DNA from: JAFHCF01 sp048497495
Lineage (GTDB): Bacteria; Pseudomonadota; Alphaproteobacteria; Rhizobiales; Ancalomicrobiaceae
Direction: 5' to 3'
Assembly (NCBI GenBank): GCA_048497495.1
Contig: JAFHCF010000064.1
Location: 1 to 35,019, forward strand
Length of the DNA: 35,019 bases
Position 1 is the stretch's first letter; every line of letters starts with the position of its first letter. Shown here piece after piece: positions 1-6,067 of the stretch. The notes beneath the pieces were generated by a model. That model saw only the letters and a list, made by a program, of their open reading frames with translations. It had not been told where the DNA came from and did no database searches. The translations under genes and the position numbers were made by a program.

Positions 1-75
1 AACCCATAGACCATGTCGGCGAAGAACGCATCTCCCCGAGCGCCGCACCCGTCGCGGAGAGCGCGACGAATCGTG

Positions 76-119
76 CCCCGAAACGAAGACCGCCCCCTCG
101 TCTTGCGACGAGGAGGCGG
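76..119 (-). terminator. Probable Rho-independent terminator of the hsp20 gene
   Basis: A strong stem-loop lies at 86-119: outer arms GACCGCC/GGCGGTC, inner arms CTCGTC/GACGAG, loop TTGC. Read leftward, the stem is followed by the T-rich stretch TTCGTTTC. It lies about 95 bases beyond the hsp20 stop codon, so leftward transcription from hsp20 would end here. The T-tract is interrupted, so strength is uncertain. I see no gene in bases 1-85. Confidence 0.5.
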
Positions 120-212
120 TCCCGGGGCGTCCGATCGGGGGGCGATCGGGCATTCCGCGTCCGGACCGACGGGGAGGGGGCTTGGGGTCCGGCGCGGGGT
201 CTCGAGTTACGG

Positions 213-680
213 TCAGGCGGCTTGCGCCGCGGGCTGCGCCTCGATCGTCTTGGCCGGGGCAGCGGCGGCGATCGGGATGCGGCGGGGTTTCATCGCCTCG
301 GGGATCTCGCGGACGAGCTCGATGTGGAGCAGGCCGTTCTCCAGATCGGCGCCCTGGACGACCACGTGGTCGGCGAGCTGGAAGCGGCGTTCGAAGCTGC
401 GCGACGCGATACCGCGATAGAGCAACTCCTTGTTCTCCTCGGCGGAGGTCTTGTCGCCCTTCACCAGGAGCATGTTCTCCTTGACCTCGAGCGCGAGGTC
501 GGCCTCACCGAAGCCGGCGACCGCCATGGTGATGCGATAGGCGTTCTCGCCGGTCCGCTCGATGTTGTAGGGCGGATAGCTCGGCTGCGAAGTCTCGGCG
601 GTGCCCATGGCGTCCATCAACGAGAACAGGCGGTCGAAACCGACGGTGGAACGATAGAGCGGGGAGAAGTCGATACGCAT
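213..680 (-). CDS. Hsp20/IbpA-type small heat shock protein
   Basis: ATP-independent cytoplasmic holdase that binds unfolding proteins in large oligomers. The 155-residue protein has the class A rhizobial/IbpA layout: N-terminal MRIDFSPLYRSTVGFDRLF, an alpha-crystallin domain at about residues 35-125 (starting PPYNIERTGENAYRITMAVAGF, here split across two recognisable blocks), the GLLHIELVREIPEAMKPR end of the domain, and an Ala/Pro-rich tail. The IPI/V oligomerisation motif appears as RRIPIA. The ATG at 680 is preferred over the upstream in-frame TTG at 695 because GGAGG sits 8 bases before it and would otherwise be inside the gene. A sigma-32-like promoter lies 147 bases upstream, which fits heat induction. 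The gene diverges from the hydrolase at 1032. The family assignment is firm; the particular paralogue is not resolved. Confidence 0.93.
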   Translation of the reverse strand: MRIDFSPLYRSTVGFDRLFSLMDAMGTAETSQPSYPPYNIERTGENAYRITMAVAGFGEADLALEVKENMLLVKGDKTSAEENKELLYRGIASRSFERRFQLADHVVVQGADLENGLLHIELVREIPEAMKPRRIPIAAAAPAKTIEAQPAAQAA

Positions 681-689
681 GATGATGTC

Positions 690-717
690 CTCCAATCAGA
701 TGAGCGACACGTTGGAA
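690..717 (-). promoter_or_regulatory. Possible SD-masking hairpin (RNA thermometer) in the hsp20 leader
   Basis: In the hsp20 leader the segment TTCCAA (717-712) can pair with TTGGAG (695-690), which includes most of the GGAGG ribosome-binding site. This leaves a 16-base loop. One pair is G-U, so the helix is weak enough to melt with heat. Rhizobial small heat shock genes are known to carry ROSE-type thermometers in leaders of about this length, but I do not see the full ROSE consensus, so this is inference from pairing only. Confidence 0.3.
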
Positions 718-1031
718 CGAGATCACGCCTCGACGCCGACCATCACGACGTCCTTCGAGGCCCGTCGGGTCGGCGCCCATCGGGCGCGATTTCATCGTGG
801 ATCCTTGCGGCCTCCACATTCGATGAATTGGGAAGACTCCGCAGGTCTTTCAAGAGGGGGATCGAAGGAATTCGCCGGAGCCCAGTCCGGCCGGGCCGAA
901 TCGCGCCGGCGCCCCGCTCTCCACCCCTCGGTTGTCGCCGTCGACGCGTCGGGGTATCTCGGAGAGGAGCCGGGAGCCGGGGATCGGCGGGTCGATTCGA
1001 CCCCACGGCGGCCGCGCCGGAGGAGCGAGGG
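718..1031. other. Divergent intergenic region between hsp20 and the hydrolase gene
   Basis: About 310 bases without a convincing gene. The left part is the hsp20 leader and promoter. The right part, 860-1031, should hold the promoter of the hydrolase gene, but I find no clear -35/-10 pair. Open frames here are GC-driven and lack coding character. Confidence 0.5.
827..854 (-). promoter_or_regulatory. Sigma-32 (RpoH)-type promoter for hsp20
   Basis: On the minus strand CTTGAA (854-849) is followed after 16 bases by CCCAAT (832-827). This matches the known heat-shock promoter pattern CTTGAA-N13-17-CCCCATNT well. It would start transcription near 820 and give a leader of about 140 bases. Position and orientation fit the hsp20 gene. 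Confidence 0.5.
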
Positions 1032-2504
1032 ATGGACGTCGTCGATCACCTGATCGAATCCGCCTGCGGCCCGACCCCGCCGGGCGCCCGCGTCGGCCTC
1101 GTCACCACCGCCGACGGCCTTCGCCTGCGCTTCGCCGCCTTCGACGTCCCCCGCCCGCGCGGCACCGTGCTGCTGCTCCAGGGCCGAGCCGAATACGTCG
1201 AGAGCTATTTCGAGACGGTGCGCGACCTCCAGGCCCGCGGCTTCGCCGTGCTGACGTTCGACTGGCGCGGTCAGGGCGGATCGCAGCGGCTGACGCGAAA
1301 CGGCCGCAAGGGACATGTCTCGACCTTCGCGGCCTATGACTTCGACCTCGACGCCGTGCTGCGCCTCGTCGCCCCGTCCTGCCCGAAGCCGTGGTACGTG
1401 CTCGGCCATTCGACCGGCGGGCTGGTGGCGATCGCCAACGGCGCCCGGCTCGCCCGCGACGTCCACCGCATGGTGCTCACGGCGCCCTTCCTCGGGCTCG
1501 GCGCGGTCGGCCCGTCCGAGCCGGTCGCCCGCGCCCTCGCCCGCACCCTGCGCGCCCTGGCGATGGGCCGCGACTTCGTGCCCGGCGGCGGCGCCACGGC
1601 GATCCACACCACGCCCTTCGCCAAGAACTTCCTGACCTCCGATCCCGAGCGCCTCGCCCGCCTCGCCGAGACGTCGTGGCGCCATCCCGAGATCGCCATC
1701 GGCTCGCCGACCGTCGGCTGGCTCGCCGCCGCCTTCGAGGCGATGGACCGGATCTTCGCCCCCGACGCGCTCGCCGCCTGGCGCCTGCCGACGCTGTTCT
1801 TCACCTGCGGCGAGGACCAGGTGGTGTCGAACCGGGCGATCGACGCCTTCGCCTCCCGCACCGTCAACACCGATCATCTGGTGATCCCCGGCGCCCGCCA
1901 CGAGCTCTTGAGGGAACGCGACCGCTACCGCGAACAGTTCTGGGCCGGCTTCGACGCCTTCGTGCCCGGCTCCGACGCCCCGCCGGTCGAGAGGCCGAAG
2001 CCGATCGTGGTCGAACCGGTGGGGGCCGTGATCCCCCCCCGGATCGAACCCGAGGTCGAGACGGCGCCGCCCGCCGAAAGCGGCGCCGAAGCGTCGCCGA
2101 ACGCGATCGAGGAGGCCGCCGTGGTCGCGGCGCTCGCCGGCGCCATGGCGGCGATCGCCATGGCGCGCGACGGCGGTAGCGGATCGGCCGCCCTGCCCGA
2201 ATCACCCGCCGCCGAACCCGCGCCGAACGATGTCGAGGCGCCCGAGACCTCAGCCGGCGTCGGCGAGGAGCGCCAGGACCCGGTCGTGCAGCCGGCGATC
2301 GCCGGAGGCGACGATACGGCCGCCGTCGACGGGGCTGCCGCCGTCCCAACCGGTGACGACGCCGCCGGCCCCCTCGATCACCGGGATCAGGGCGACGATG
2401 TCGTAGGGCTGCAGCCCGGCCTCGATCACCACGTCGACGAAACCGGCCGCGACCATGCAGTAGGCGTAGCAGTCGACCCCGTAGCGCGCCAACCGGACCC
2501 GTGA
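1032..2504 (+). CDS. Alpha/beta hydrolase, lysophospholipase (PldB/monoacylglycerol lipase-like), with long C-terminal tail
   Basis: Cytoplasmic serine hydrolase of the 'serine aminopeptidase S33 / lysophospholipase' group, probably acting on lysophospholipid or acylglycerol esters. Visible motifs: oxyanion/strand region TVLLLQGRAEYVESYFE (45-61), DWRGQGGS (77-84), nucleophile elbow GHSTGG with Ser127, acid Asp262 in CGEDQVV, base His290 in PGARHELLRE. The catalytic domain ends near residue 313. It is followed by a Pro/Ala/Glu-rich tail and then, after about residue 405, by sequence encoded antisense to hisN. ATG 1032 is chosen because GGAGCGAGGG precedes it and the family domain begins just after. 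The frame stays open past a run of eight C at 2033-2040 and stops only at 2502-2504, 255 bases inside hisN. The catalytic part is secure; whether the last ~84 residues are really made is not. Confidence 0.85.
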   Translation: MDVVDHLIESACGPTPPGARVGLVTTADGLRLRFAAFDVPRPRGTVLLLQGRAEYVESYFETVRDLQARGFAVLTFDWRGQGGSQRLTRNGRKGHVSTFAAYDFDLDAVLRLVAPSCPKPWYVLGHSTGGLVAIANGARLARDVHRMVLTAPFLGLGAVGPSEPVARALARTLRALAMGRDFVPGGGATAIHTTPFAKNFLTSDPERLARLAETSWRHPEIAIGSPTVGWLAAAFEAMDRIFAPDALAAWRLPTLFFTCGEDQVVSNRAIDAFASRTVNTDHLVIPGARHELLRERDRYREQFWAGFDAFVPGSDAPPVERPKPIVVEPVGAVIPPRIEPEVETAPPAESGAEASPNAIEEAAVVAALAGAMAAIAMARDGGSGSAALPESPAAEPAPNDVEAPETSAGVGEERQDPVVQPAIAGGDDTAAVDGAAAVPTGDDAAGPLDHRDQGDDVVGLQPGLDHHVDETGRDHAVGVAVDPVARQPDP

Positions 2505-3050
2505 TTCGACCCGGTCGTAGGCGACCCGCTCGGGGCCCTTCAGCATCATCGGCGTGGTGGTGAAGAGCACCGCGTCCTCGATCGCGCCGCACGACCGCGT
2601 CTTCAACTCCCGCACCCCGTCGGGGCCGCGATACCACGCCCGCCGGCCATCGCCGGTGAAGCGTTCGCCGGTGAACGGCTGATGCATGGTGCCGAGCACC
2701 GGCCGACCGTGGTGCTTCAGTCCGATCAGCGTTCCCCACACCGGCAGGCCGGAGATGAAGGCGCGCGTCCCGTCGATCGGGTCGAGCACCCAGACGTGTT
2801 CGGCGTCCTCGCGCTCGCGCCCGAATTCCTCGCCGAGGATGCCGTGGTCGGGATGGCGTTCGCCGAGCAGCCGGCGCATCGCCGCCTCCGCCGCCCGGTC
2901 CGCCACCGTGACCGGATCGAAGGCGCCGTCGGAGAGCTTGTTCTCGACGTCGATCCGCGCGCGGAAATAGGGCAGGATCGCCCGTCCCGAGACGTCGGCC
3001 ATCTCGTCGAGAAAATCGAGGAGGTCGGCGGAGATGTGAGAAGCGGTCAT
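2250..3050 (-). CDS. hisN: Histidinol-phosphatase of the inositol monophosphatase family
   Basis: Mg-dependent phosphatase predicted to hydrolyse L-histidinol phosphate to histidinol in histidine synthesis. The 266-residue protein has the family's metal-site motifs: GEEFG (Glu74/Glu75), VLDPIDGTRAF with the first Asp at 90, and the C-terminal QPYDIVALIPVIEGAGG block. The GLPVWGTLIGLKHHG segment after the DPIDGT motif is characteristic of the HisN branch rather than of SuhB. ATG 3050 is preferred over an upstream in-frame start because GAGGTT lies just before it and the homologous region starts there. It converges on the hydrolase gene and overlaps it by 255 bp. Proximity to the MmgR-like RNA and the amidohydrolase matches an arrangement I recall from rhizobia. 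An inositol phosphatase role is the main alternative. Confidence 0.85.
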   Translation of the reverse strand: MTASHISADLLDFLDEMADVSGRAILPYFRARIDVENKLSDGAFDPVTVADRAAEAAMRRLLGERHPDHGILGEEFGREREDAEHVWVLDPIDGTRAFISGLPVWGTLIGLKHHGRPVLGTMHQPFTGERFTGDGRRAWYRGPDGVRELKTRSCGAIEDAVLFTTTPMMLKGPERVAYDRVESRVRLARYGVDCYAYCMVAAGFVDVVIEAGLQPYDIVALIPVIEGAGGVVTGWDGGSPVDGGRIVASGDRRLHDRVLALLADAG

Positions 3051-3192
3051 GGCAACCTCGTCGAGGGCGGCAGGTTCGACCCCAGCCATGCGGCAGCGGA
3101 CGCCGCGATGCAAGCCTTCGCCGCCGCTTGCGACCCTCGGCGAGGGCGAGGCGCGGTGGTCGCCGGGCGGCGGTCACGCCGTCGTCACGAAC

Positions 3193-3275
3193 TTCCGGCG
3201 CAATCCCGCCGACCTCGTGACGTTCCGGCGCGATCCGCGCCGACTTCACCAGAATCCGGCGCCGTCGCGCCGGAC
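3193..3275. repeat. Three imperfect ~30-bp direct repeats upstream of the DUF2332 gene
   Basis: The core TTCCGGCG recurs at 3193 and 3223, and TCCGGCG recurs again at 3255, giving spacings of 30 and 31 bases. The copies continue as CAATCCCGCCGACCTC, CGATCCGCGCCGACTTC and a more diverged third unit. They fill the spacer between divergent hisN and the DUF2332 gene. They may be operator sites or a decayed tandem duplication. The first two copies agree at most positions, so chance is unlikely. Confidence 0.5.
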
Positions 3276-3299
3276 ACCCCGACCAGACGGAGAGACGCG

Positions 3300-4382
3300 A
3301 TGACCGGATCGGACGCCATCCGCGCGAGCTTCCTCGCCCAGGCCGCCGCCTGCCGCGATCTCGGCTCGCCCTTCATGGGGATGCTCTGCGACGGTCTCGC
3401 CCGCGACCTCGATCGCACCACGAGATTCGGCCGACGCATCCTCGATTGGGCCGGCGTCCCCGGCCCTCGCGGCGACGCCCTGGCGCTGCGCGCCTGCGGC
3501 GCCCTCCACCGGCTCGCCCGCTCGGGCGCGGCACCCGAGCTCGCCGGCCTCTTCCCGGCCCCGGCCGGCGCCGCGACCCGCCTCGCCGGTACCCTCGCCG
3601 CCACCATTCCCGCCTTCGACGACCGGCTCGCCGCCGATCTCGAGCGGGTTCCCCAGACCAATGAGATCGGCCGGTCCGCCGTCCTGCTCGGCGCCGCCCT
3701 GATGCTCGCCGACGCCTTCCGCCGGCCGATCGAACTCCTGGAGATCGGCGCCGCCGCCGGCCTCAACCTGCTCTTCGACCACCATGCCTACGACCTCGGC
3801 ATCGGCGCCTGGGGGCCGCACGACGCCCCTCTCGCCCTCGCCTGCGACTGGCGCGGCGCCAGCCCGCCGCTCGGCGCGCCGCTGGAGATCGCGACCCGCG
3901 CCGGCTGTGACCGCGCGCCCGTCGACGCCCGCGACCCCGAGGCGCGCGCCGAACAGCTCTCGTGGATCTGGGCCGACCAGACCGCCCGACTGGAGCGCAC
4001 CGCCGCCGCCCTCGATCTCGCCGCCCGGCTCGGGTCGACGATCGAGCGCGCCGACGCCGCCGACTGGCTCGAGGCCCGCCTCGCCGAACCCGCGACCCCG
4101 GGGCGCCTGCGCCTGGTCTTCCACACGGTGGTGCGCCAATACGTTCCCGAGGCGACCGGGCGTCGGCTCGACGCGGCTCTCGCCGCCGCCGGCGCCCGCG
4201 CCGACGCGACGACCCCGCTCGCCCACCTCTCGATGGAGGCCGACGCCGCCCCCGGCGCCGCCGCCGTGGTGCTGACCACATGGCCGGGCGGCGAGCCCCG
4301 CGAGATCGGCCGGGCCGACTTCCATGGCCGCCATGTCGCCTGGCGCGCCACCGCCGGACGTTTTGTCGCGGAGGGCCCTTGA
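3300..4382 (+). CDS. DUF2332 family protein
   Basis: A 360-residue cytoplasmic protein of a family with no established reaction. The central motif LLEIGAAAGLNLLFDHHAYD (about residues 142-161) and the late block LVFHTVVRQYVPE are typical of DUF2332. The EIGAxxGLN loop resembles a Rossmann methyltransferase glycine motif, so a SAM-dependent fold is possible, but that is inference. There is no signal peptide or membrane segment. ATG 3300 follows CGGAGAGACGCG, a usable ribosome-binding site. The upstream in-frame extension runs antisense to hisN and is not believable. The stop TGA at 4380-4382 overlaps the -35 region of the following sRNA promoter. It is probably a single-gene unit. Confidence 0.8.
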   Translation: MTGSDAIRASFLAQAAACRDLGSPFMGMLCDGLARDLDRTTRFGRRILDWAGVPGPRGDALALRACGALHRLARSGAAPELAGLFPAPAGAATRLAGTLAATIPAFDDRLAADLERVPQTNEIGRSAVLLGAALMLADAFRRPIELLEIGAAAGLNLLFDHHAYDLGIGAWGPHDAPLALACDWRGASPPLGAPLEIATRAGCDRAPVDARDPEARAEQLSWIWADQTARLERTAAALDLAARLGSTIERADAADWLEARLAEPATPGRLRLVFHTVVRQYVPEATGRRLDAALAAAGARADATTPLAHLSMEADAAPGAAAVVLTTWPGGEPREIGRADFHGRHVAWRATAGRFVAEGP

Positions 4383-4419
4383 CTTTGGTGCGTTGCAATA
4401 TAATCTATGTTGCATCGCA
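4379..4419 (+). promoter_or_regulatory. Promoter of the MmgR-like sRNA with two TGC-N3-GCA boxes
   Basis: TTGACT (4379-4384) is followed by TATAAT (4399-4404, 14-base spacer) or, with better spacing, TAATCT (4401-4406, 16 bases). TGC-N3-GCA boxes lie at 4389-4397 (TGCGTTGCA) and 4411-4419 (TGCATCGCA), 22 bases apart centre to centre. The first lies between -35 and -10 and the second around the start point. Similar boxes are reported for the polyhydroxybutyrate-responsive repressor PhaR/AniA of alphaproteobacteria, so repression by a PhaR-type protein is a reasonable inference. Confidence 0.5.
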
Positions 4420-4509
4420 GTGGGCTTATCACCCCGCGTGGCCCTTCTCGGGCGTTTCCTCCCTGATAGCACTTCGGGCCGCTGCCTCCTTGGCGCGGCC
4501 CGTTTTTTT
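4413..4509 (+). ncRNA. mmgR: MmgR / alpha-r8 (suhB-family) small RNA
   Basis: An orphan transcript unit with its own promoter and a strong terminator lies between DUF2332 and the convergent amidohydrolase. It contains the decamer TTTCCTCCCT (4455-4464), which I recall as the conserved single-stranded motif of rhizobial MmgR. It is preceded by a GCCC-TTCTC-GGGC hairpin (4441-4453) and followed by the terminator, whose loop carries CCTCC. Both C-rich motifs can pair with Shine-Dalgarno sequences, the usual mode of such Hfq-dependent alphaproteobacterial RNAs. In Sinorhizobium, MmgR limits polyhydroxybutyrate storage and, as I recall it, lies next to the same amidohydrolase and cpdR genes. The 3' end is well defined; the 5' end is inferred from the promoter and could be up to 20 bases downstream. 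Confidence 0.75.
4475..4509 (+). terminator. Rho-independent terminator of the MmgR-like sRNA
   Basis: Perfect 8-bp stem CGGGCCGC (4475-4482) with GCGGCCCG (4495-4502), extended inward by GCC/GGC around the loop TCCTT, then seven T (4503-4509). This is a textbook intrinsic terminator. Confidence 0.9.
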
Positions 4510-4538
4510 GCAACGCACCATTGCGACGACGCGGGCGC

Positions 4539-5429
4539 CTATTCGGCCGCCGAGCGCAGCCCGTCGAAGATCGCCCCGAAGCCGCTCACCAGTTGATCGA
4601 CGAAGCCCCGGAAGCCGGCCGCCAGCGTGGCGAAGTCCGCCGTCTTCTCCATCGTTGTCTCGTTCATGTAGAGGCCGCGCGAGATCTCGATCTGCAGGGC
4701 GTGCAGGCCCTTCTCCGGCCGGCCGTAGGTCTCGGTGTTGTAGCCGCCGGCATAGGGCTTGTTGCGCGCCACCCGGTAGCCCGCTTCGCGCAAGAGCGCC
4801 GAGGCGACGTCGGTGAGCGCCGGATGGCAGCTGGTGCCGTGGCGGTCCCCCAGCACGATGTCGGCGCGGCCCTCGGCCCCGCCGGTGCGTTGGATCGACG
4901 GCATCGAATGACAGTCGATCAGCACCGCCAGGCCGAATCGGGCGTGGAGCCGCGCCAGGGCCCGCCGCAGGGTGGCGTGATAGGGCTCGTAGCCCTGCGC
5001 GATGCGCGCCAGCCCCTCCTCGATCGGGATCGGGCCGCGATAGATCTCGTCGCGCTCGGAGACGATGCGCGGGATGGTGCCGAGCCCGCCGACCACCCGG
5101 GTCGAGCGCGTGTTGGCGCCCGCCGGCAGCCGTCCGACGAACATGCGCGGGTCGAGTTCCATCGGTTCGCGATTGACGTCGAGCCAAGCCCGGGGGAAAT
5201 GGGCATGCAACACCGGCAACCGGCCGACGGCGGCGCCGAGACACAGTTCCTCGACGAAGGCGTCCTCCGATCGCCGAATGGTCACCCGATCGAGGCGGGA
5301 CAGTGCCAGGAAGTCGCGCGGATAGGTGCGGCCGGAGTGAGGGCTGTCGAGGAGATAGGGCGCGGCGACTCGCGCCGGCCAGACGAGGTCGAACGGCGGA
5401 TCGCTCTCGAAGTCGGCGACGATTCGCAT
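4539..5429 (-). CDS. N-formylglutamate amidohydrolase family protein
   Basis: Predicted metal-dependent amidase that releases formate from N-formyl-L-glutamate (end of a histidine-degradation route) or acts on a related N-formyl amino acid. The 296-residue protein shows the family's marks: LDSPHSGRTYP near the N-terminus, RAWLDVNREPMELDPRMF, the LIDCHSMPS metal/catalytic block, the GYNTETYGRPEKGLHALQIE strand, and a C-terminal helix. ATG 5429 is used. A GTG at 5450 with GGAGAGGG seven bases upstream is a real alternative and would add seven residues. It converges with the sRNA and diverges from cpdR. No hut genes are nearby, so a histidine-catabolic role is not supported by context. Confidence 0.85.
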   Translation of the reverse strand: MRIVADFESDPPFDLVWPARVAAPYLLDSPHSGRTYPRDFLALSRLDRVTIRRSEDAFVEELCLGAAVGRLPVLHAHFPRAWLDVNREPMELDPRMFVGRLPAGANTRSTRVVGGLGTIPRIVSERDEIYRGPIPIEEGLARIAQGYEPYHATLRRALARLHARFGLAVLIDCHSMPSIQRTGGAEGRADIVLGDRHGTSCHPALTDVASALLREAGYRVARNKPYAGGYNTETYGRPEKGLHALQIEISRGLYMNETTMEKTADFATLAAGFRGFVDQLVSGFGAIFDGLRSAAE

Positions 5430-5579
5430 GTCGTCGGACCTGCCTGTCACGCCTCGACCCTCTCCTTCTCCACCGCCGAGCCCCCGATTCCGATGCCGAC
5501 GATCGCCCGGCGAAGCGCCCAATTTGCCCCTCCCGGGTCGCGTCTGTCCACAAGCCTCTTCGCCCCGGTGAATTCGCGC

Positions 5580-5610
5580 TTGCCGCCGTCGGTCGGTTTC
5601 ACCCTATATT
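5580..5610 (+). promoter_or_regulatory. Possible promoter of cpdR
   Basis: TTGCCG (5580-5585) and TATATT (5605-5610) are 19 bases apart, or 18 if the -10 is read as CTATAT. The downstream distance to the cpdR start is about 58 bases. I see no CtrA box (TTAA-N7-TTAA). Confidence 0.35.
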
Positions 5611-5667
5611 TACCGTGAGCGGTCCTTAGTGGACGACCGGAATCGAAACACCCGAAAGAGAAATCGA

Positions 5668-6036
5668 ATGGACCCGATGGCGCGCATCATCCTCGCCGAG
5701 GACGACAACGACATGCGGCGCTTCCTGGCCAAGGCGCTCGCCAACGCCGGCTACGACGTCGTCTCCTACGACAACGGCAAGAGTGCTTACGAGCGCCTGC
5801 GCGAGGAGCCCTTCACCCTGCTCCTGACCGACATCGTCATGCCCGAGATGGACGGCATCGAGCTCGCCCGCCGCGCCACCCAACTCGACCCCGACCTCAA
5901 GGTGATGTTCATCACCGGCTTCGCCGCCGTGGCGCTCAATCCCGACAGCCAGGCTCCCAAGGACGCCAAGGTCCTCTCCAAGCCCTTCCACCTGCGCGAT
6001 CTGGTGCGCGAGGTCGAAAAGCTCCTCGCCGCCTGA
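5668..6036 (+). CDS. cpdR: CpdR single-domain response regulator
   Basis: Receiver-only protein that, unphosphorylated, primes the ClpXP protease at the cell pole for degradation of cell-cycle substrates. The CckA-ChpT phosphorelay inactivates it by phosphorylation. The 122 residues are a complete receiver domain: acidic pair in LAEDDND, phospho-acceptor Asp55 in LLLTDIVMPEMDG, and Lys105 in KVLSKPF. FITGFAAVALNPDSQAPKDA and the closing double Ala are hallmarks of CpdR orthologues; the Ala-Ala end is the ClpXP degron in Caulobacter. ATG 5668 follows GAAAGAGAAATCGA; ATG 5677 is equally possible. There is no output domain, as expected. It lies between the amidohydrolase (divergent) and a diguanylate cyclase (convergent, 31 bases apart). 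Confidence 0.95.
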   Translation: MDPMARIILAEDDNDMRRFLAKALANAGYDVVSYDNGKSAYERLREEPFTLLLTDIVMPEMDGIELARRATQLDPDLKVMFITGFAAVALNPDSQAPKDAKVLSKPFHLRDLVREVEKLLAA

Positions 6037-6067
6037 GGACGACCCACGCCCCGCGGTGGCCGATCGG

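Larger units (their letters stand above)
4386..4520. repeat. 13-bp perfect inverted repeat flanking the sRNA
   Basis: TGGTGCGTTGCAA (4386-4398) and its exact complement TTGCAACGCACCA (4508-4520) bracket the sRNA, 109 bases apart. The right copy begins in the terminator T-run and holds a third TGC-N3-GCA box (4509-4517). No target-site duplication is visible outside the repeats, so a regulator-binding pair is more likely than a transposable cassette. Confidence 0.75.

Noticed and set aside
222..1031. Long plus-strand open frame joined to the hydrolase ORF
   Set aside because: It is antisense to hsp20 and its promoter; the hydrolase domain and ribosome site begin at 1032.
792..1901. 369-codon minus-strand frame opposite the hydrolase
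   Set aside because: Gly/Arg/Glu-rich shadow of a GC-rich gene; no domain and no plausible start context.
4386..4398. Sigma-54 promoter in front of the sRNA (TGG...TTGCAA)
   Set aside because: The GG-to-GC spacing is six bases, not the required ten.
4386..4520. Reading the sRNA with its 13-bp inverted repeats as a miniature transposable element
   Set aside because: No target-site duplication, the repeats contain regulator-like boxes, and the RNA is in what looks like its conserved location.
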